A DNA stretch of 17,720 nt from Candidatus Aminicenantota bacterium. Lineage in GTDB: Bacteria; Acidobacteriota; Aminicenantia; UBA2199. The stretch covers positions 8,559,614 through 8,577,333 of the forward strand of contig CP070627.1 of the NCBI GenBank assembly GCA_020355945.1, read 5' to 3'. Shown here in pieces: positions 8,654 to 15,288 of this stretch (the stretch's first letter is position 1; every line of letters starts with the position of its first letter). Made by a program: the position numbers and the translations under genes. Below the pieces are notes generated by a model that was given only the letters and a program-made list of their open reading frames with translations, was not told where the DNA came from and did not search any database.

Positions 8654-9142
8654 TCAACGATTGGTGGTTTCCTTTTTTTCGCTAATCGCGGCCACCTCTT
8701 TCCTGGGGATTATAATTTTAATTTTTGTGCGGGCTTTATACACTCTCTGGCTCCTGGAGTTAAGGGGAATAATTTCGACTCCTTTGTTTATATAGTCTTT
8801 CAACACTCCTTTTTCCATTTCAAATTGGTAGACCCGTTTGGTTATATGCTTGCGTAGGCCATATTTCAATACTTTGTAATCCATTTGCAATTTTTCTTTG
8901 TAGAATTGAAGCACTTTTTCGTAGGGGTGCCGGGATAAGAAAACAGCGATATAGGGGTCTCCCTCCAGGGAGGACATGGGAAGACTGAGCCGTGAGTTCT
9001 GGTAGGTGGGGATACCGTAGAGAATCCCCGGGAAATCAATTTCCTTCTCATTCTCTTTCATATACGAATTGATGATGAGGGTTAAAGCAATAATACCCAC
9101 TAATGAAAGTAGTGCTTTTGTTGTTGGTTTTCGGGTTTTCAT
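8654..9142 (-). CDS. Hypothetical membrane-anchored protein
   Basis: I do not recognise a family. The product is 162 residues from ATG at 9142 (a GTG immediately before it, at 9145, is an alternative; both sit close behind GAGGA). One N-terminal hydrophobic segment (about 9-27, ALLSLVGIIALTLIINSY) should act as an uncleaved anchor or signal. The rest is soluble, basic and probably outside the cytoplasm. Residues about 73-95 (HPYEKVLQFYKEKLQMDYKVLKYG) resemble small alpha/beta domains of exported proteins in which a helix of the form FYKxxL precedes a strand. It lies between the Rrf2 regulator (41 bases upstream) and the flippase-like gene, so an envelope function linked to the latter is plausible but unproven. 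Confidence 0.75.
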   Translation of the reverse strand: MKTRKPTTKALLSLVGIIALTLIINSYMKENEKEIDFPGILYGIPTYQNSRLSLPMSSLEGDPYIAVFLSRHPYEKVLQFYKEKLQMDYKVLKYGLRKHITKRVYQFEMEKGVLKDYINKGVEIIPLNSRSQRVYKARTKIKIIIPRKEVAAISEKKETTNR

Positions 9143-9183
9143 CACTTCCTCTTATTCTCGATTATTTCCCGGGCTTCAAAGGG

Positions 9184-9588
9184 TTATTTTTCGAATGTAT
9201 TCTCCACGATCTTACGGATAGTGATATTGTGAAACTCTTTACTAATAAGATTTTCCAGATGTTCCCAAACGGGTCGAGTCAGGCATTCTTCATTAAGGGG
9301 ACACCCCTCCTTACTGGTGCAGCCCGTAATATTGATACTTTCATCAAAAGCTTCAAAAATCAGGGCCAGGGTGATGTCTTTGGGGTCCCGGCCTATGGCA
9401 TAACCGCCATATATACCCTGGACACTTCGGATCAATTGATGATGTTCCAGCGGGCCGGCTAATTTTCGCAGGTATTTGGGAGAGACTTTCATTTTTTCTC
9501 CCAGTTCAGCCGTATTGACCACTTGTTTTGCTTCTGCCAGCAGTACGAGCATTCTTAAACCGTATCGTATTTTTGTATTTATTTTCAT
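9184..9588 (-). CDS. Rrf2-family transcriptional regulator, probable Fe-S sensor
   Basis: This 134-residue protein is a winged-helix Rrf2 regulator: KIRYGLRMLVLLAEA (6-20) begins the first helices, and SPKYLRKLAGPLEHHQLIRSVQGIYGGY (36-63) covers the recognition helix and wing. Cys90, Cys96 and Cys102 have the C-x5-C-x5-C spacing that holds an iron-sulfur cluster in IscR. The His that IscR uses three residues after the last Cys is Arg105 here, and no Asp/Glu occupies position 8 as in NsrR/RsrR, so the fourth ligand is unclear and the name IscR is not justified. It likely senses iron, redox state or NO. It is the first gene of the minus-strand operon. Its promoter places the -10 box six bases before ATG with no SD, suggesting a leaderless mRNA and control by a palindrome at the -35 box. 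Confidence 0.92.
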   Translation of the reverse strand: MKINTKIRYGLRMLVLLAEAKQVVNTAELGEKMKVSPKYLRKLAGPLEHHQLIRSVQGIYGGYAIGRDPKDITLALIFEAFDESINITGCTSKEGCPLNEECLTRPVWEHLENLISKEFHNITIRKIVENTFEK

Positions 9589-9594
9589 GTATAT

Positions 9595-9623
9595 AATATA
9601 ACTATTTTAATTTCATTTGTCAA
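9595..9623 (-). promoter_or_regulatory. Promoter of the Rrf2 operon, probably leaderless
   Basis: On the minus strand TTGACA (9623-9618) is followed after exactly 17 bases by TATATT (9600-9595). Six bases later comes the Rrf2 ATG (9588). The start of transcription is therefore expected at or within a base or two of the ATG, and no Shine-Dalgarno precedes it. Confidence 0.75.
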
Positions 9624-9635
9624 TTGATATTGACA
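9618..9635. promoter_or_regulatory. Palindrome TGTCAAT-N4-ATTGACA, candidate operator
   Basis: Arms 9618-9624 and 9629-9635 are perfect inverted repeats around TGAT. Each arm contains the -35 hexamer of one of two divergent promoters, so a dimer bound here would block both. The neighbouring Rrf2 protein, a dimeric regulator, is the obvious candidate ligand; that link is inferred. Confidence 0.6.
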
Positions 9636-9658
9636 TTTTTTCCGGGAATGTTTATATT
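9630..9658 (+). promoter_or_regulatory. Promoter of motAB
   Basis: TTGACA (9630-9635), a 17-base spacer and TATATT (9653-9658) make a sigma70-like promoter. It mirrors the Rrf2 promoter exactly in sequence and distance from the centre at 9626.5. Transcription should start near 9665, leaving about 33 bases before the motA ATG with a GAGG ribosome site. No sigma28- or sigma54-type flagellar promoter was seen here. Confidence 0.75.
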
Positions 9659-9697
9659 TAATCGGACATATAAAAATCAAAAAATAACGAGGCTCAA

Positions 9698-10471
9698 ATG
9701 GAAATATCAACCGTAATCGGCCTGGTGGTGGCAGTAGGTTTTATTTTTTATGGGATCAGTCGGGATATCGGCATGTTTCTAGATATGAATTCCCTGGCTA
9801 TTGTCCTTGGCGGGACTATTGGTACCATCTTCGTTCGATATCCTATAAAAATGATTGCCAGCCTTTTTCCCATCATAATGAAAACCTTTTACGTCAAGAT
9901 AGACAACCCGGATGAGATGATCAAAAAAATTGTCTCCTTATCGGTGGAAGCAAAGAAAAACGGCATCCTGGGCCTGGAGAAGGTCAAGATTGAAAATGCT
10001 TTTTTAAGGAAAGGGGTGCAGTTGGCTATTGATGGGGTTGAGCCGGAATTAATTGAAGCGGTTTTAAACATTGATATGGTTTCCACCACCAGGCGGCATG
10101 AAACGGGAAGGGGCATGCTGGTGGCTGCCGGGGATGCCGCACCTGCTTTCGGGATGATGGGCACCCTCATCGGCCTGGTGCTCATGCTGGGAGATATGGA
10201 CGATCCCAAAGGTATTGGACCGGCAATGGCTTTAGCGCTGCTCACTACTTTATATGGAGTGTTCATGGCTAATGTGTTCTTTTTACCCATGGCTGATAAA
10301 CTTAAGTATTTCCATGAACAGGAAATGCTTATCAAACGATTAATTGTCAATGGAATTCTCTCCATTGCCAATGGTGACCATCCGGCGGTGGTCCAGGAAA
10401 AAATAGGTTCCTTCTTGAACCCGGAATCCCGGAAACGATTGGATGCCACCATGAAAGCCGGATCATCATGA
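9698..10471 (+). CDS. motA: Flagellar motor stator protein MotA
   Basis: MotA forms, with MotB, the inner-membrane ion channel that drives flagellar rotation. The 257 residues hold four predicted helices: two near the N-terminus (about 4-22 and 31-48), a cytoplasmic region with the rotor-facing segment (about 70-140, including VSTTRRHETGRGM), and two near the C-terminus, DAAPAFGMMGTLIGLVLML (146-164) and PAMALALLTTLYGVFMANVFFLP (175-197). Pro149 and Pro197 match the two prolines important for torque in E. coli MotA. The length and VxA/GTxxG-rich helices are closer to the PomA type than to the longer E. coli MotA. A GAGG lies five bases before the start. motB follows after 49 bases on the same strand. 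No other flagellar gene is in the window. Confidence 0.95.
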   Translation: MEISTVIGLVVAVGFIFYGISRDIGMFLDMNSLAIVLGGTIGTIFVRYPIKMIASLFPIIMKTFYVKIDNPDEMIKKIVSLSVEAKKNGILGLEKVKIENAFLRKGVQLAIDGVEPELIEAVLNIDMVSTTRRHETGRGMLVAAGDAAPAFGMMGTLIGLVLMLGDMDDPKGIGPAMALALLTTLYGVFMANVFFLPMADKLKYFHEQEMLIKRLIVNGILSIANGDHPAVVQEKIGSFLNPESRKRLDATMKAGSS

Positions 10472-10520
10472 AGGGCGGTGACGGTCAACCGCGGAATAAT
10501 GAAAAAAAAGGATAAGAAAA

Positions 10521-11243
10521 ATGGCTGAGAGAAATGAAGACCAAAGCTCGAAACCTCCGGGAGGTATGCCAAAGTGGTTGGTGACCTATGCGGATATGGT
10601 GACCCTGCTGCTTTGCTTTTTTGTTTTCCTATTATCGTTTGCCAATACCGATATCATTAAATTTAAAGAGGTACTGGGGTCGATGAAGGATGCCTTTGGT
10701 GTCCGGGGAGAAATTGGTGAACCGGGGAAAGAAGGGGGAATGGAAATTACTGTGAAATTGGAAAGCCCCCTCTCGAAATCCGAAGCCGAAAAGCAGCGCC
10801 TGCTGAATCTATTGAAAACAATGGTCAAGGAAGAAGGCGTTGAAAAAAATACATTGATTATACCGGTGCGAAACGGTGTGAAAATGGAAATCACGGAACT
10901 GGCGGGTCGTGCCATGTTCAAACCCGGGGGGACCGAGTTTACCTCGGAATCGCAGCGACTGCTGCGTAAATTAATTCCCACCATGAAGGAAACCATCTAT
11001 AAAATAACTGTTGAAGGGCACTCCGATGATAGGCCGGTGAGAAGCCTGATGTATCCTTCTAATTGGGAATTATCCTCAGCCAGGGCCGGAAGGGTGGTGC
11101 GTTTCTTTATCCAGCAGGGACAACTGGACCCCAGGCGATTCAGTGCTGTGGGGCATGCCTATACCCTACCCCTGGTGGAAAATACCACACCTGAAAACCG
11201 GGCCAAAAACCGACGTGTCAGTATCATTTTTGAGGTGTTTTAA
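10521..11243 (+). CDS. motB: Flagellar motor stator protein MotB, OmpA-like
   Basis: MotB anchors the stator to peptidoglycan and carries the ion-binding Asp. The 240 residues begin with a short cytoplasmic tail, then one membrane helix WLVTYADMVTLLLCFFVFLL (19-38) with Asp25 as the ion-binding residue. A linker with a likely plug follows, then an OmpA-like domain from about residue 125: VEGHSDDRPV, YPSNWELSSARAGRVVRFF and NRAKNRRVSI. The helix resembles Vibrio PomB (TFADLMSLLMCFFVLLLSF) more than E. coli MotB, which favours Na+ coupling; this is inference. An AGGAT seven or so bases before ATG is the ribosome site. Its stop is 34 bases from the convergent TPR gene stop. Confidence 0.95.
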   Translation: MAERNEDQSSKPPGGMPKWLVTYADMVTLLLCFFVFLLSFANTDIIKFKEVLGSMKDAFGVRGEIGEPGKEGGMEITVKLESPLSKSEAEKQRLLNLLKTMVKEEGVEKNTLIIPVRNGVKMEITELAGRAMFKPGGTEFTSESQRLLRKLIPTMKETIYKITVEGHSDDRPVRSLMYPSNWELSSARAGRVVRFFIQQGQLDPRRFSAVGHAYTLPLVENTTPENRAKNRRVSIIFEVF

Positions 11244-11277
11244 TACCCGGTACCCGGTATTTTTAGATTCCTTACTG

Positions 11278-12531
11278 CTACTGCAACTCCTGGCCCATTT
11301 CTTCCAATTGCTTCCTGTACTCTTCCGCTCGTTTTTTCCTCTGGTAAATGTCTAAAAATTTCTTATTGAACTCTTCGTTCTTTTTAATAAATTTGTCTCT
11401 TTGCAGCGGATCGACTTTAATCATTTCCCGCCACAGCAGGCCCATGTATGCATAGGGGTCTGCGTAATCCGGGGTAAGTTTGGTAGCTTTTTCCAGGTTT
11501 TCCAGGCCATTTTCAATAATGGTTTTGCGCATTTGGGGAGCCATAAAATCAGTAGGGGTCTGGTAGCTCCAGTTCCAGCAAACATTACCGATAGAGTAAT
11601 AGGTTTCTGCGACTTTTTGTTTAACCTCGTCCTCCAATGTTTCAGCCGTGGCATCGGCGCGCCTGTTCTTCTTTTGCAACTCTTTTTGCAGCTCTTCCAA
11701 CTTTTTCTCTGCTTCCGCCACAGGGAGCATGTCTTTTATTCGTTCTTCAGCTTCGGCCAACAGGCGCTTTTTTTCTTTGGCATCTACCCGTCTATTCTTT
11801 TTAACCATTTCCATATATTCGGTGGTTTTTTTAACCTGTTCGGTGTCCTCTTGAAGCTGTACAATTTCGTGCAGGATATCGATAATATCCGGGTCCAGCA
11901 TGGCATACAGTCGTTTTTTATGGGTGTCAATGGCCTCTTCCCACCGCCGCTGATTCTGTAAAAATCCCACAAAATAGTGATACCCTTCAGGGTCTTTGGT
12001 ATTCAACCCGATACGTTGTTTATACATTTCTTCGGCCAGTTCGGTTTTGCCATTCTTTTCATAAAAGTTGGCCAGGGTGTAATAGGATTTGGGTTCTTCT
12101 TTCTTTTTCTCCAATATCATTTTGTAATATTCTTCTGCTTTTTCAAAATTCCCCATTTTATCATAGAGATCACCCAGGGCAACGATAACTTCTTCTCTTT
12201 CCGGTTCGTATTCTTTTGCTTTGACCAGGTATTCTTCTGCTTTTTCACCGAACATTCTATTACGCTCGTCATCTTTCATCGGCCGATAAATCTGGCTGTA
12301 ACTGGTACCAAGATAGACATAAATCAATTTCAAGTTGGGATTGTAATTGAGTGCTGTTTCATATGCATCAATCGCCTTTCTATACACTTCATCCTGGTAG
12401 AACTTGTTGGCCTGTTTAAGATGGTAGTTAGCCTGCAAGCTGGAGATTTTCAATTTTTCACAGCCGGAAAAATGAAACAAAAGAACCAAAACCATACCTG
12501 ATACTAATATGGCAGATACATACTTCTTCAT
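11278..12531 (-). CDS. TPR-repeat lipoprotein
   Basis: The 417-residue product starts with a lipoprotein signal: positive MKK, a hydrophobic stretch and lipobox HFSGC with Cys24 as the lipidated residue. About five tetratricopeptide repeats follow (near 35-68, 113-146, 147-180, 181-214 and a later one at about 306-360), e.g. NFEKAEEYYKMIL and AIDAYETALNYNPN. A charged, Lys/Glu-rich segment (about 235-300) interrupts them and may be coiled coil. TPRs bind other proteins, so a scaffold in the envelope is inferred and the partners are unknown. I chose ATG 12531 rather than the ATG at 12552 because GAGGAGG lies six bases before it and the signal peptide begins there. Its own promoter lies just upstream. 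Confidence 0.88.
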   Translation of the reverse strand: MKKYVSAILVSGMVLVLLFHFSGCEKLKISSLQANYHLKQANKFYQDEVYRKAIDAYETALNYNPNLKLIYVYLGTSYSQIYRPMKDDERNRMFGEKAEEYLVKAKEYEPEREEVIVALGDLYDKMGNFEKAEEYYKMILEKKKEEPKSYYTLANFYEKNGKTELAEEMYKQRIGLNTKDPEGYHYFVGFLQNQRRWEEAIDTHKKRLYAMLDPDIIDILHEIVQLQEDTEQVKKTTEYMEMVKKNRRVDAKEKKRLLAEAEERIKDMLPVAEAEKKLEELQKELQKKNRRADATAETLEDEVKQKVAETYYSIGNVCWNWSYQTPTDFMAPQMRKTIIENGLENLEKATKLTPDYADPYAYMGLLWREMIKVDPLQRDKFIKKNEEFNKKFLDIYQRKKRAEEYRKQLEEMGQELQ

Positions 12532-12553
12532 CAATGCCTCCTCATAAGTCATA

Positions 12554-12582
12554 TTTATAATTTAAATTTTTCTAAAAGTCAA
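12554..12582 (-). promoter_or_regulatory. Promoter of the TPR lipoprotein gene
   Basis: On the minus strand TTGACT (12582-12577), 17 bases and TATAAA (12559-12554) lie about 22 bases before the chosen ATG. Expected transcription start is near 12547, giving a very short leader that contains the GAGGAGG ribosome site (12543-12537). Confidence 0.7.
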
Positions 12583-12622
12583 GTTATTTGTCCAAAAAGT
12601 TGTTGAAATGTTTTTCATTTTT

Positions 12623-12967
12623 TCATTTTACCCTGTAAAACCACATTAAAAACAGCCATAAATCCTGGATATAGGGGATTAGTTTGTTATTCAGATAGAT
12701 TTTTGTGGTTTCCTGGTCTTTTACCAGTTCAAAGATTTCATACAATTGGTTTACCTCTTCGGGGTAGAAGCTGACATAGATTTTGTAAAAGTCACCTTCC
12801 CCTTCTTCCAGGAAATATTTGTTGGTTTTTGCCAGTTCCACGGCTTTCTCGTATTTCCTGGTCAGGTGTTTCTGGAATCGTATGGTTATCTTAAACTCTT
12901 TATTGGCTCGCTTCGGGTTTAAGATGTTAAATAGTTTTTCTTCTTGAATTTTTTTTCTGGCATCCAT
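12623..12967 (-). CDS. Hypothetical small basic protein
   Basis: I do not recognise it. From ATG 12967 it has 114 residues, very rich in Lys, Glu, Phe and Tyr, with no membrane segment except a weakly hydrophobic C-terminus (LIPYIQDLWLFLMWFYRVK). The central part FYKIYVSFYPEEVNQLYEIFELVKD reads as strand-helix, as in a small alpha/beta domain, and FKITIRFQKHLTRKYEKAVELA as another strand-helix pair. A TTG start at 12988 would add seven residues but overlaps a TATAAT (12982-12977). No SD precedes ATG 12967, and that -10-like box lies nine bases before it, so a near-leaderless mRNA is possible. The TPR lipoprotein gene is 91 bases downstream with its own promoter. Confidence 0.6.
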   Translation of the reverse strand: MDARKKIQEEKLFNILNPKRANKEFKITIRFQKHLTRKYEKAVELAKTNKYFLEEGEGDFYKIYVSFYPEEVNQLYEIFELVKDQETTKIYLNNKLIPYIQDLWLFLMWFYRVK

Positions 12968-13080
12968 GAGTTTATTATTATATAACAAAACGTGGAAAAA
13001 GAAAAGCCCCTAAACAGCAATTATAATTTTGACGCACTCCTGTAACCGGGGGAGAAAAAAAATACATGTCCGAAAATGGC

Positions 13081-13119
13081 TTGACTCCAGGCTTGACAGT
13101 GGCTACAATACAATTGTAT
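13081..13119 (+). promoter_or_regulatory. Promoter of the ada-alkA/ogt pair with palindrome at the start site
   Basis: TTGACT (13081-13086), 17 bases and TACAAT (13104-13109) make a good promoter; a second TTGACA at 13093-13098 overlaps the spacer. A perfect 12-bp palindrome ATACAATTGTAT (13108-13119) overlaps the -10 end and the expected start near 13116, where a bound protein would repress. Ada-type activators usually bind upstream, so this may belong to another regulator. I saw no confident E. coli-type Ada box. Confidence 0.6.
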
Positions 13120-13143
13120 CGCTTTTGAGTGGAGTACTGAGAA

Positions 13144-14655
13144 ATGATACGCACAGAAGATCGGGAAATGTTTTATCAAGCCATGTTGAGTCGAGACTCT
13201 CGTTTTGACGGCCTCTTTTTTGCCGGGGTAACCACTACCGGTGTTTACTGTCGCCCTATCTGTCCGGCTCCTAAACCTAAGATTAAAAATGTTGTTTTTT
13301 ATTCCACTTCAGCAGGTGCTGAAAATGATGGTTTTCGACCGTGTAAACGCTGCCGTCCCGATGCTTCGCCAGGTACACCTGCCTGGTCCGGTACTTCAGC
13401 CACTGTTTCCCAGGCGCTGCAATTGATTAACAGTGGATACCTGGATGAACATCCTGTTGAACAACTGGGAGCGGTCCTGGGTGTCAGCGATCGCCAGTTA
13501 AGGCGTCTGTTCAAAACCCATTTAGGCGCATCTCCCTATGCTGTCGCTCTAACCCGTCGATTGGATTTTGCCAGGAAATTGATTGATGAGACCCATCTTG
13601 CTATGACAGACATTGCATTTGCTTCCGGGTTTGAATCCATTCGCAGGTTCAATGATGCGGTAAAAAAGCGGTTTGGCGAATCACCTTCGGAATTAAGAAA
13701 AGCCGTACAAAAAACCAAAACCAGTAACGGCATTAAAAACCGTATGGTCCTTTATTTGCCTTTTCGTCCGCCGTTGGATTGGTGGTCTCTGTTAAATTAT
13801 TTAAAAGCAAGGCAGATTAACAGCGTTGAAGTGATTGATAAAGACCGTTACTGTCGTTCCTTCCGCATTGCCGGAAACCCGGGAAACCGGGAAGAGGTTG
13901 AAGAGCACGGCGTTTTTATGGTGACGCCCGCTGAAAAAACCTCTCACCTGGTGCTTAGGTTACAAATTAATGGCACGTTCGGTTTAATGAATATCGTTCA
14001 CCGGGTACGTCGGCTGTTTGACCTGGAAGCGGACCCGATGTTTATTTCCGGGTATTTGAAAAAAGACCCTGGTTTATTGCCTATTCTCTCTTTGTTTCCT
14101 GGGCTGCGTCTGCCAGGTGGTTGGGACAACTTTGAGATTGCTGTCCGGGCAATCATTGGTCAGCAGGTATCTATCCGTGCTGCTAATACAATTACCGCCC
14201 GTTTGCTGCAGCGTCACGGCACCCCTATAGACCATTCCTTCATCCCGGGCGTTACCCACCTGTTTCCCACACCGAGAACCCTTGCCTCTGCTGATTTAAC
14301 CGGTATTGGTTTACCGGGAAAACGGGCCGGGGCTATCCGGGTTCTGGCAGCAAAGGCAGCAAACCGGGAAATTGTTCTTGAAGGCATGATGAATACAAAA
14401 ACAGTAAAAAACGATTTGATGAAGATTCCCGGTATTGGTGCATGGACGGTGGAATATATTGCCATGAGGGCATTAAGGGAGCCGGATGCGTTCCCTGCCG
14501 CCGACCTGGCATTAAAACAGCAATTACAGGAAATTTCCCGGCATGAAGTACCGGGCCGGGGAATGAACCGGCCGGACATATGGCGCCCCTGGAGAGCGTA
14601 TGCAGCTATGTATTTATGGAGAAATCACGTCAATAAAAATAACCCCTCGTACTAA
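13144..14655 (+). CDS. Ada-type methylation sensor fused to AlkA DNA glycosylase
   Basis: This 503-residue protein joins three parts of the adaptive response to alkylating agents. Residues 1-75 are the Ada zinc domain with Cys36, Cys40, Cys67 and Cys70, spaced exactly as Cys38/42/69/72 in E. coli Ada. The first accepts a methyl group from DNA phosphotriesters and so switches on DNA binding. Residues about 88-188 are an AraC-type double helix-turn-helix (LGAVLGVSDRQLRRLFKTHLG, IAFASGFESIRRFNDAVKKRFG). Residues about 200-495 are AlkA: an N-terminal domain, then the HhH-GPD fold with RAIIGQQVS, IPGIGAWTVEY (428-438) and catalytic Asp454. It excises 3-methyladenine and related bases. Such Ada-AlkA fusions are known. 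The methyltransferase half of Ada is missing here and is supplied by the next gene, 64 bases on. GGAG lies nine bases before ATG. Confidence 0.94.
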   Translation: MIRTEDREMFYQAMLSRDSRFDGLFFAGVTTTGVYCRPICPAPKPKIKNVVFYSTSAGAENDGFRPCKRCRPDASPGTPAWSGTSATVSQALQLINSGYLDEHPVEQLGAVLGVSDRQLRRLFKTHLGASPYAVALTRRLDFARKLIDETHLAMTDIAFASGFESIRRFNDAVKKRFGESPSELRKAVQKTKTSNGIKNRMVLYLPFRPPLDWWSLLNYLKARQINSVEVIDKDRYCRSFRIAGNPGNREEVEEHGVFMVTPAEKTSHLVLRLQINGTFGLMNIVHRVRRLFDLEADPMFISGYLKKDPGLLPILSLFPGLRLPGGWDNFEIAVRAIIGQQVSIRAANTITARLLQRHGTPIDHSFIPGVTHLFPTPRTLASADLTGIGLPGKRAGAIRVLAAKAANREIVLEGMMNTKTVKNDLMKIPGIGAWTVEYIAMRALREPDAFPAADLALKQQLQEISRHEVPGRGMNRPDIWRPWRAYAAMYLWRNHVNKNNPSY

Positions 14656-14719
14656 CGGGAGCCAACCAGGCAACAAATCCCCGCATGGACGTTAAATGCA
14701 GGATATAAGGAGGATAAAA

Positions 14720-15286
14720 ATGAAAGAGCAAGTATTGAATCGGGCCATTTTTGATACGCCTTACGGCAAAATGGTGGCATTATCAACAGGAAAAGGGTTG
14801 GGGGTATTGGAATTTATCAAACCCAATCGCCGGGAAATGTTGACAAAACGGTTAAACAAATGGTTTTCAAATTATGAAATCATTGACGATCCTGGTGACA
14901 CCATCGCCATGACAGGGGAATGGTTAACCGATTATTTTTCCGGGGAATTTGAACGGTTAACAACACCACCATTGGATTTGCGGGGGACCGAGTTTGAACT
15001 TAAGGTGTGGCATGCACTGCTGAGGATTCCTTTGGGGGAAACCGTCACATACCAACATCTTGCGGCTGAACTGGGTATACCTAAAGGATCGAGAGCAGTA
15101 GGCGGTGCTAACCGGAGGAACCCGGTTTCCCTTATTGTCCCTTGCCATCGAGTGATTGGACAAAATGGTTCTTTGGTGGGATATGGGGGCGGCCTCGAGG
15201 TGAAAAAAGCCTTAATCTCCCACGAAAGGGCCGCGGCGCGGCCACCCTCAAAAGGCCCTGCGGGCAAGCCCCCTCGTCCCCTTTAA
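14720..15286 (+). CDS. ogt: Methylated-DNA--protein-cysteine methyltransferase
   Basis: It repairs O6-methylguanine and O4-methylthymine by moving the methyl group to its own Cys, one turnover per protein. The 188 residues include a variable N-terminal half and the DNA-binding/active-site half: EFELKVWHALLRIPLGETVTYQHLA (91-115), AVGGANRRNPVSLIVPCHRVIG (126-147) with acceptor Cys142, and GYGGGLEVKKALISHE. I chose ATG 14720, which has a perfect AAGGAGG seven bases upstream, over the ATG at 14696. The last 19 residues (AAARPPSKGPAGKPPRPL) are not family sequence and are encoded by unusually GC-rich DNA with a GGCCGC/GCGGCC stem. It is the second gene of the ada-alkA pair and replaces the missing C-terminal half of Ada. 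Its stop lies two bases from the convergent methyltransferase stop. Confidence 0.94.
   Translation: MKEQVLNRAIFDTPYGKMVALSTGKGLGVLEFIKPNRREMLTKRLNKWFSNYEIIDDPGDTIAMTGEWLTDYFSGEFERLTTPPLDLRGTEFELKVWHALLRIPLGETVTYQHLAAELGIPKGSRAVGGANRRNPVSLIVPCHRVIGQNGSLVGYGGGLEVKKALISHERAAARPPSKGPAGKPPRPL
15229..15278. repeat. GC-rich palindromic segment forming the ogt 3' end
   Basis: GGCCGC-GGC-GCGGCC (15229-15243) is a perfect stem-loop, followed by GGCCCTGCGGGC and a run of C-rich DNA. The base composition differs sharply from the flanks. It codes for the Ala/Pro/Arg tail of Ogt after the end of the conserved domain, so it may be an inserted REP-like element that supplied a new stop codon, or a structure that ends transcription between the convergent genes. 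Confidence 0.45.
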
Positions 15287-15288
15287 GG

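Noticed and set aside
9889..10572. 227-codon minus-strand frame opposite motA
   Set aside because: MotA is clear on the plus strand; the antisense product has no recognisable motif.
11244..11277. ACCCGGTACCCGGT direct repeat followed by TTTTT after motB, as a terminator
   Set aside because: The two copies are direct repeats and pair over only about four bases, so no convincing hairpin forms.
14214..14579. 121-codon minus-strand frame opposite the AlkA domain
   Set aside because: The AlkA catalytic motifs on the plus strand explain this DNA.
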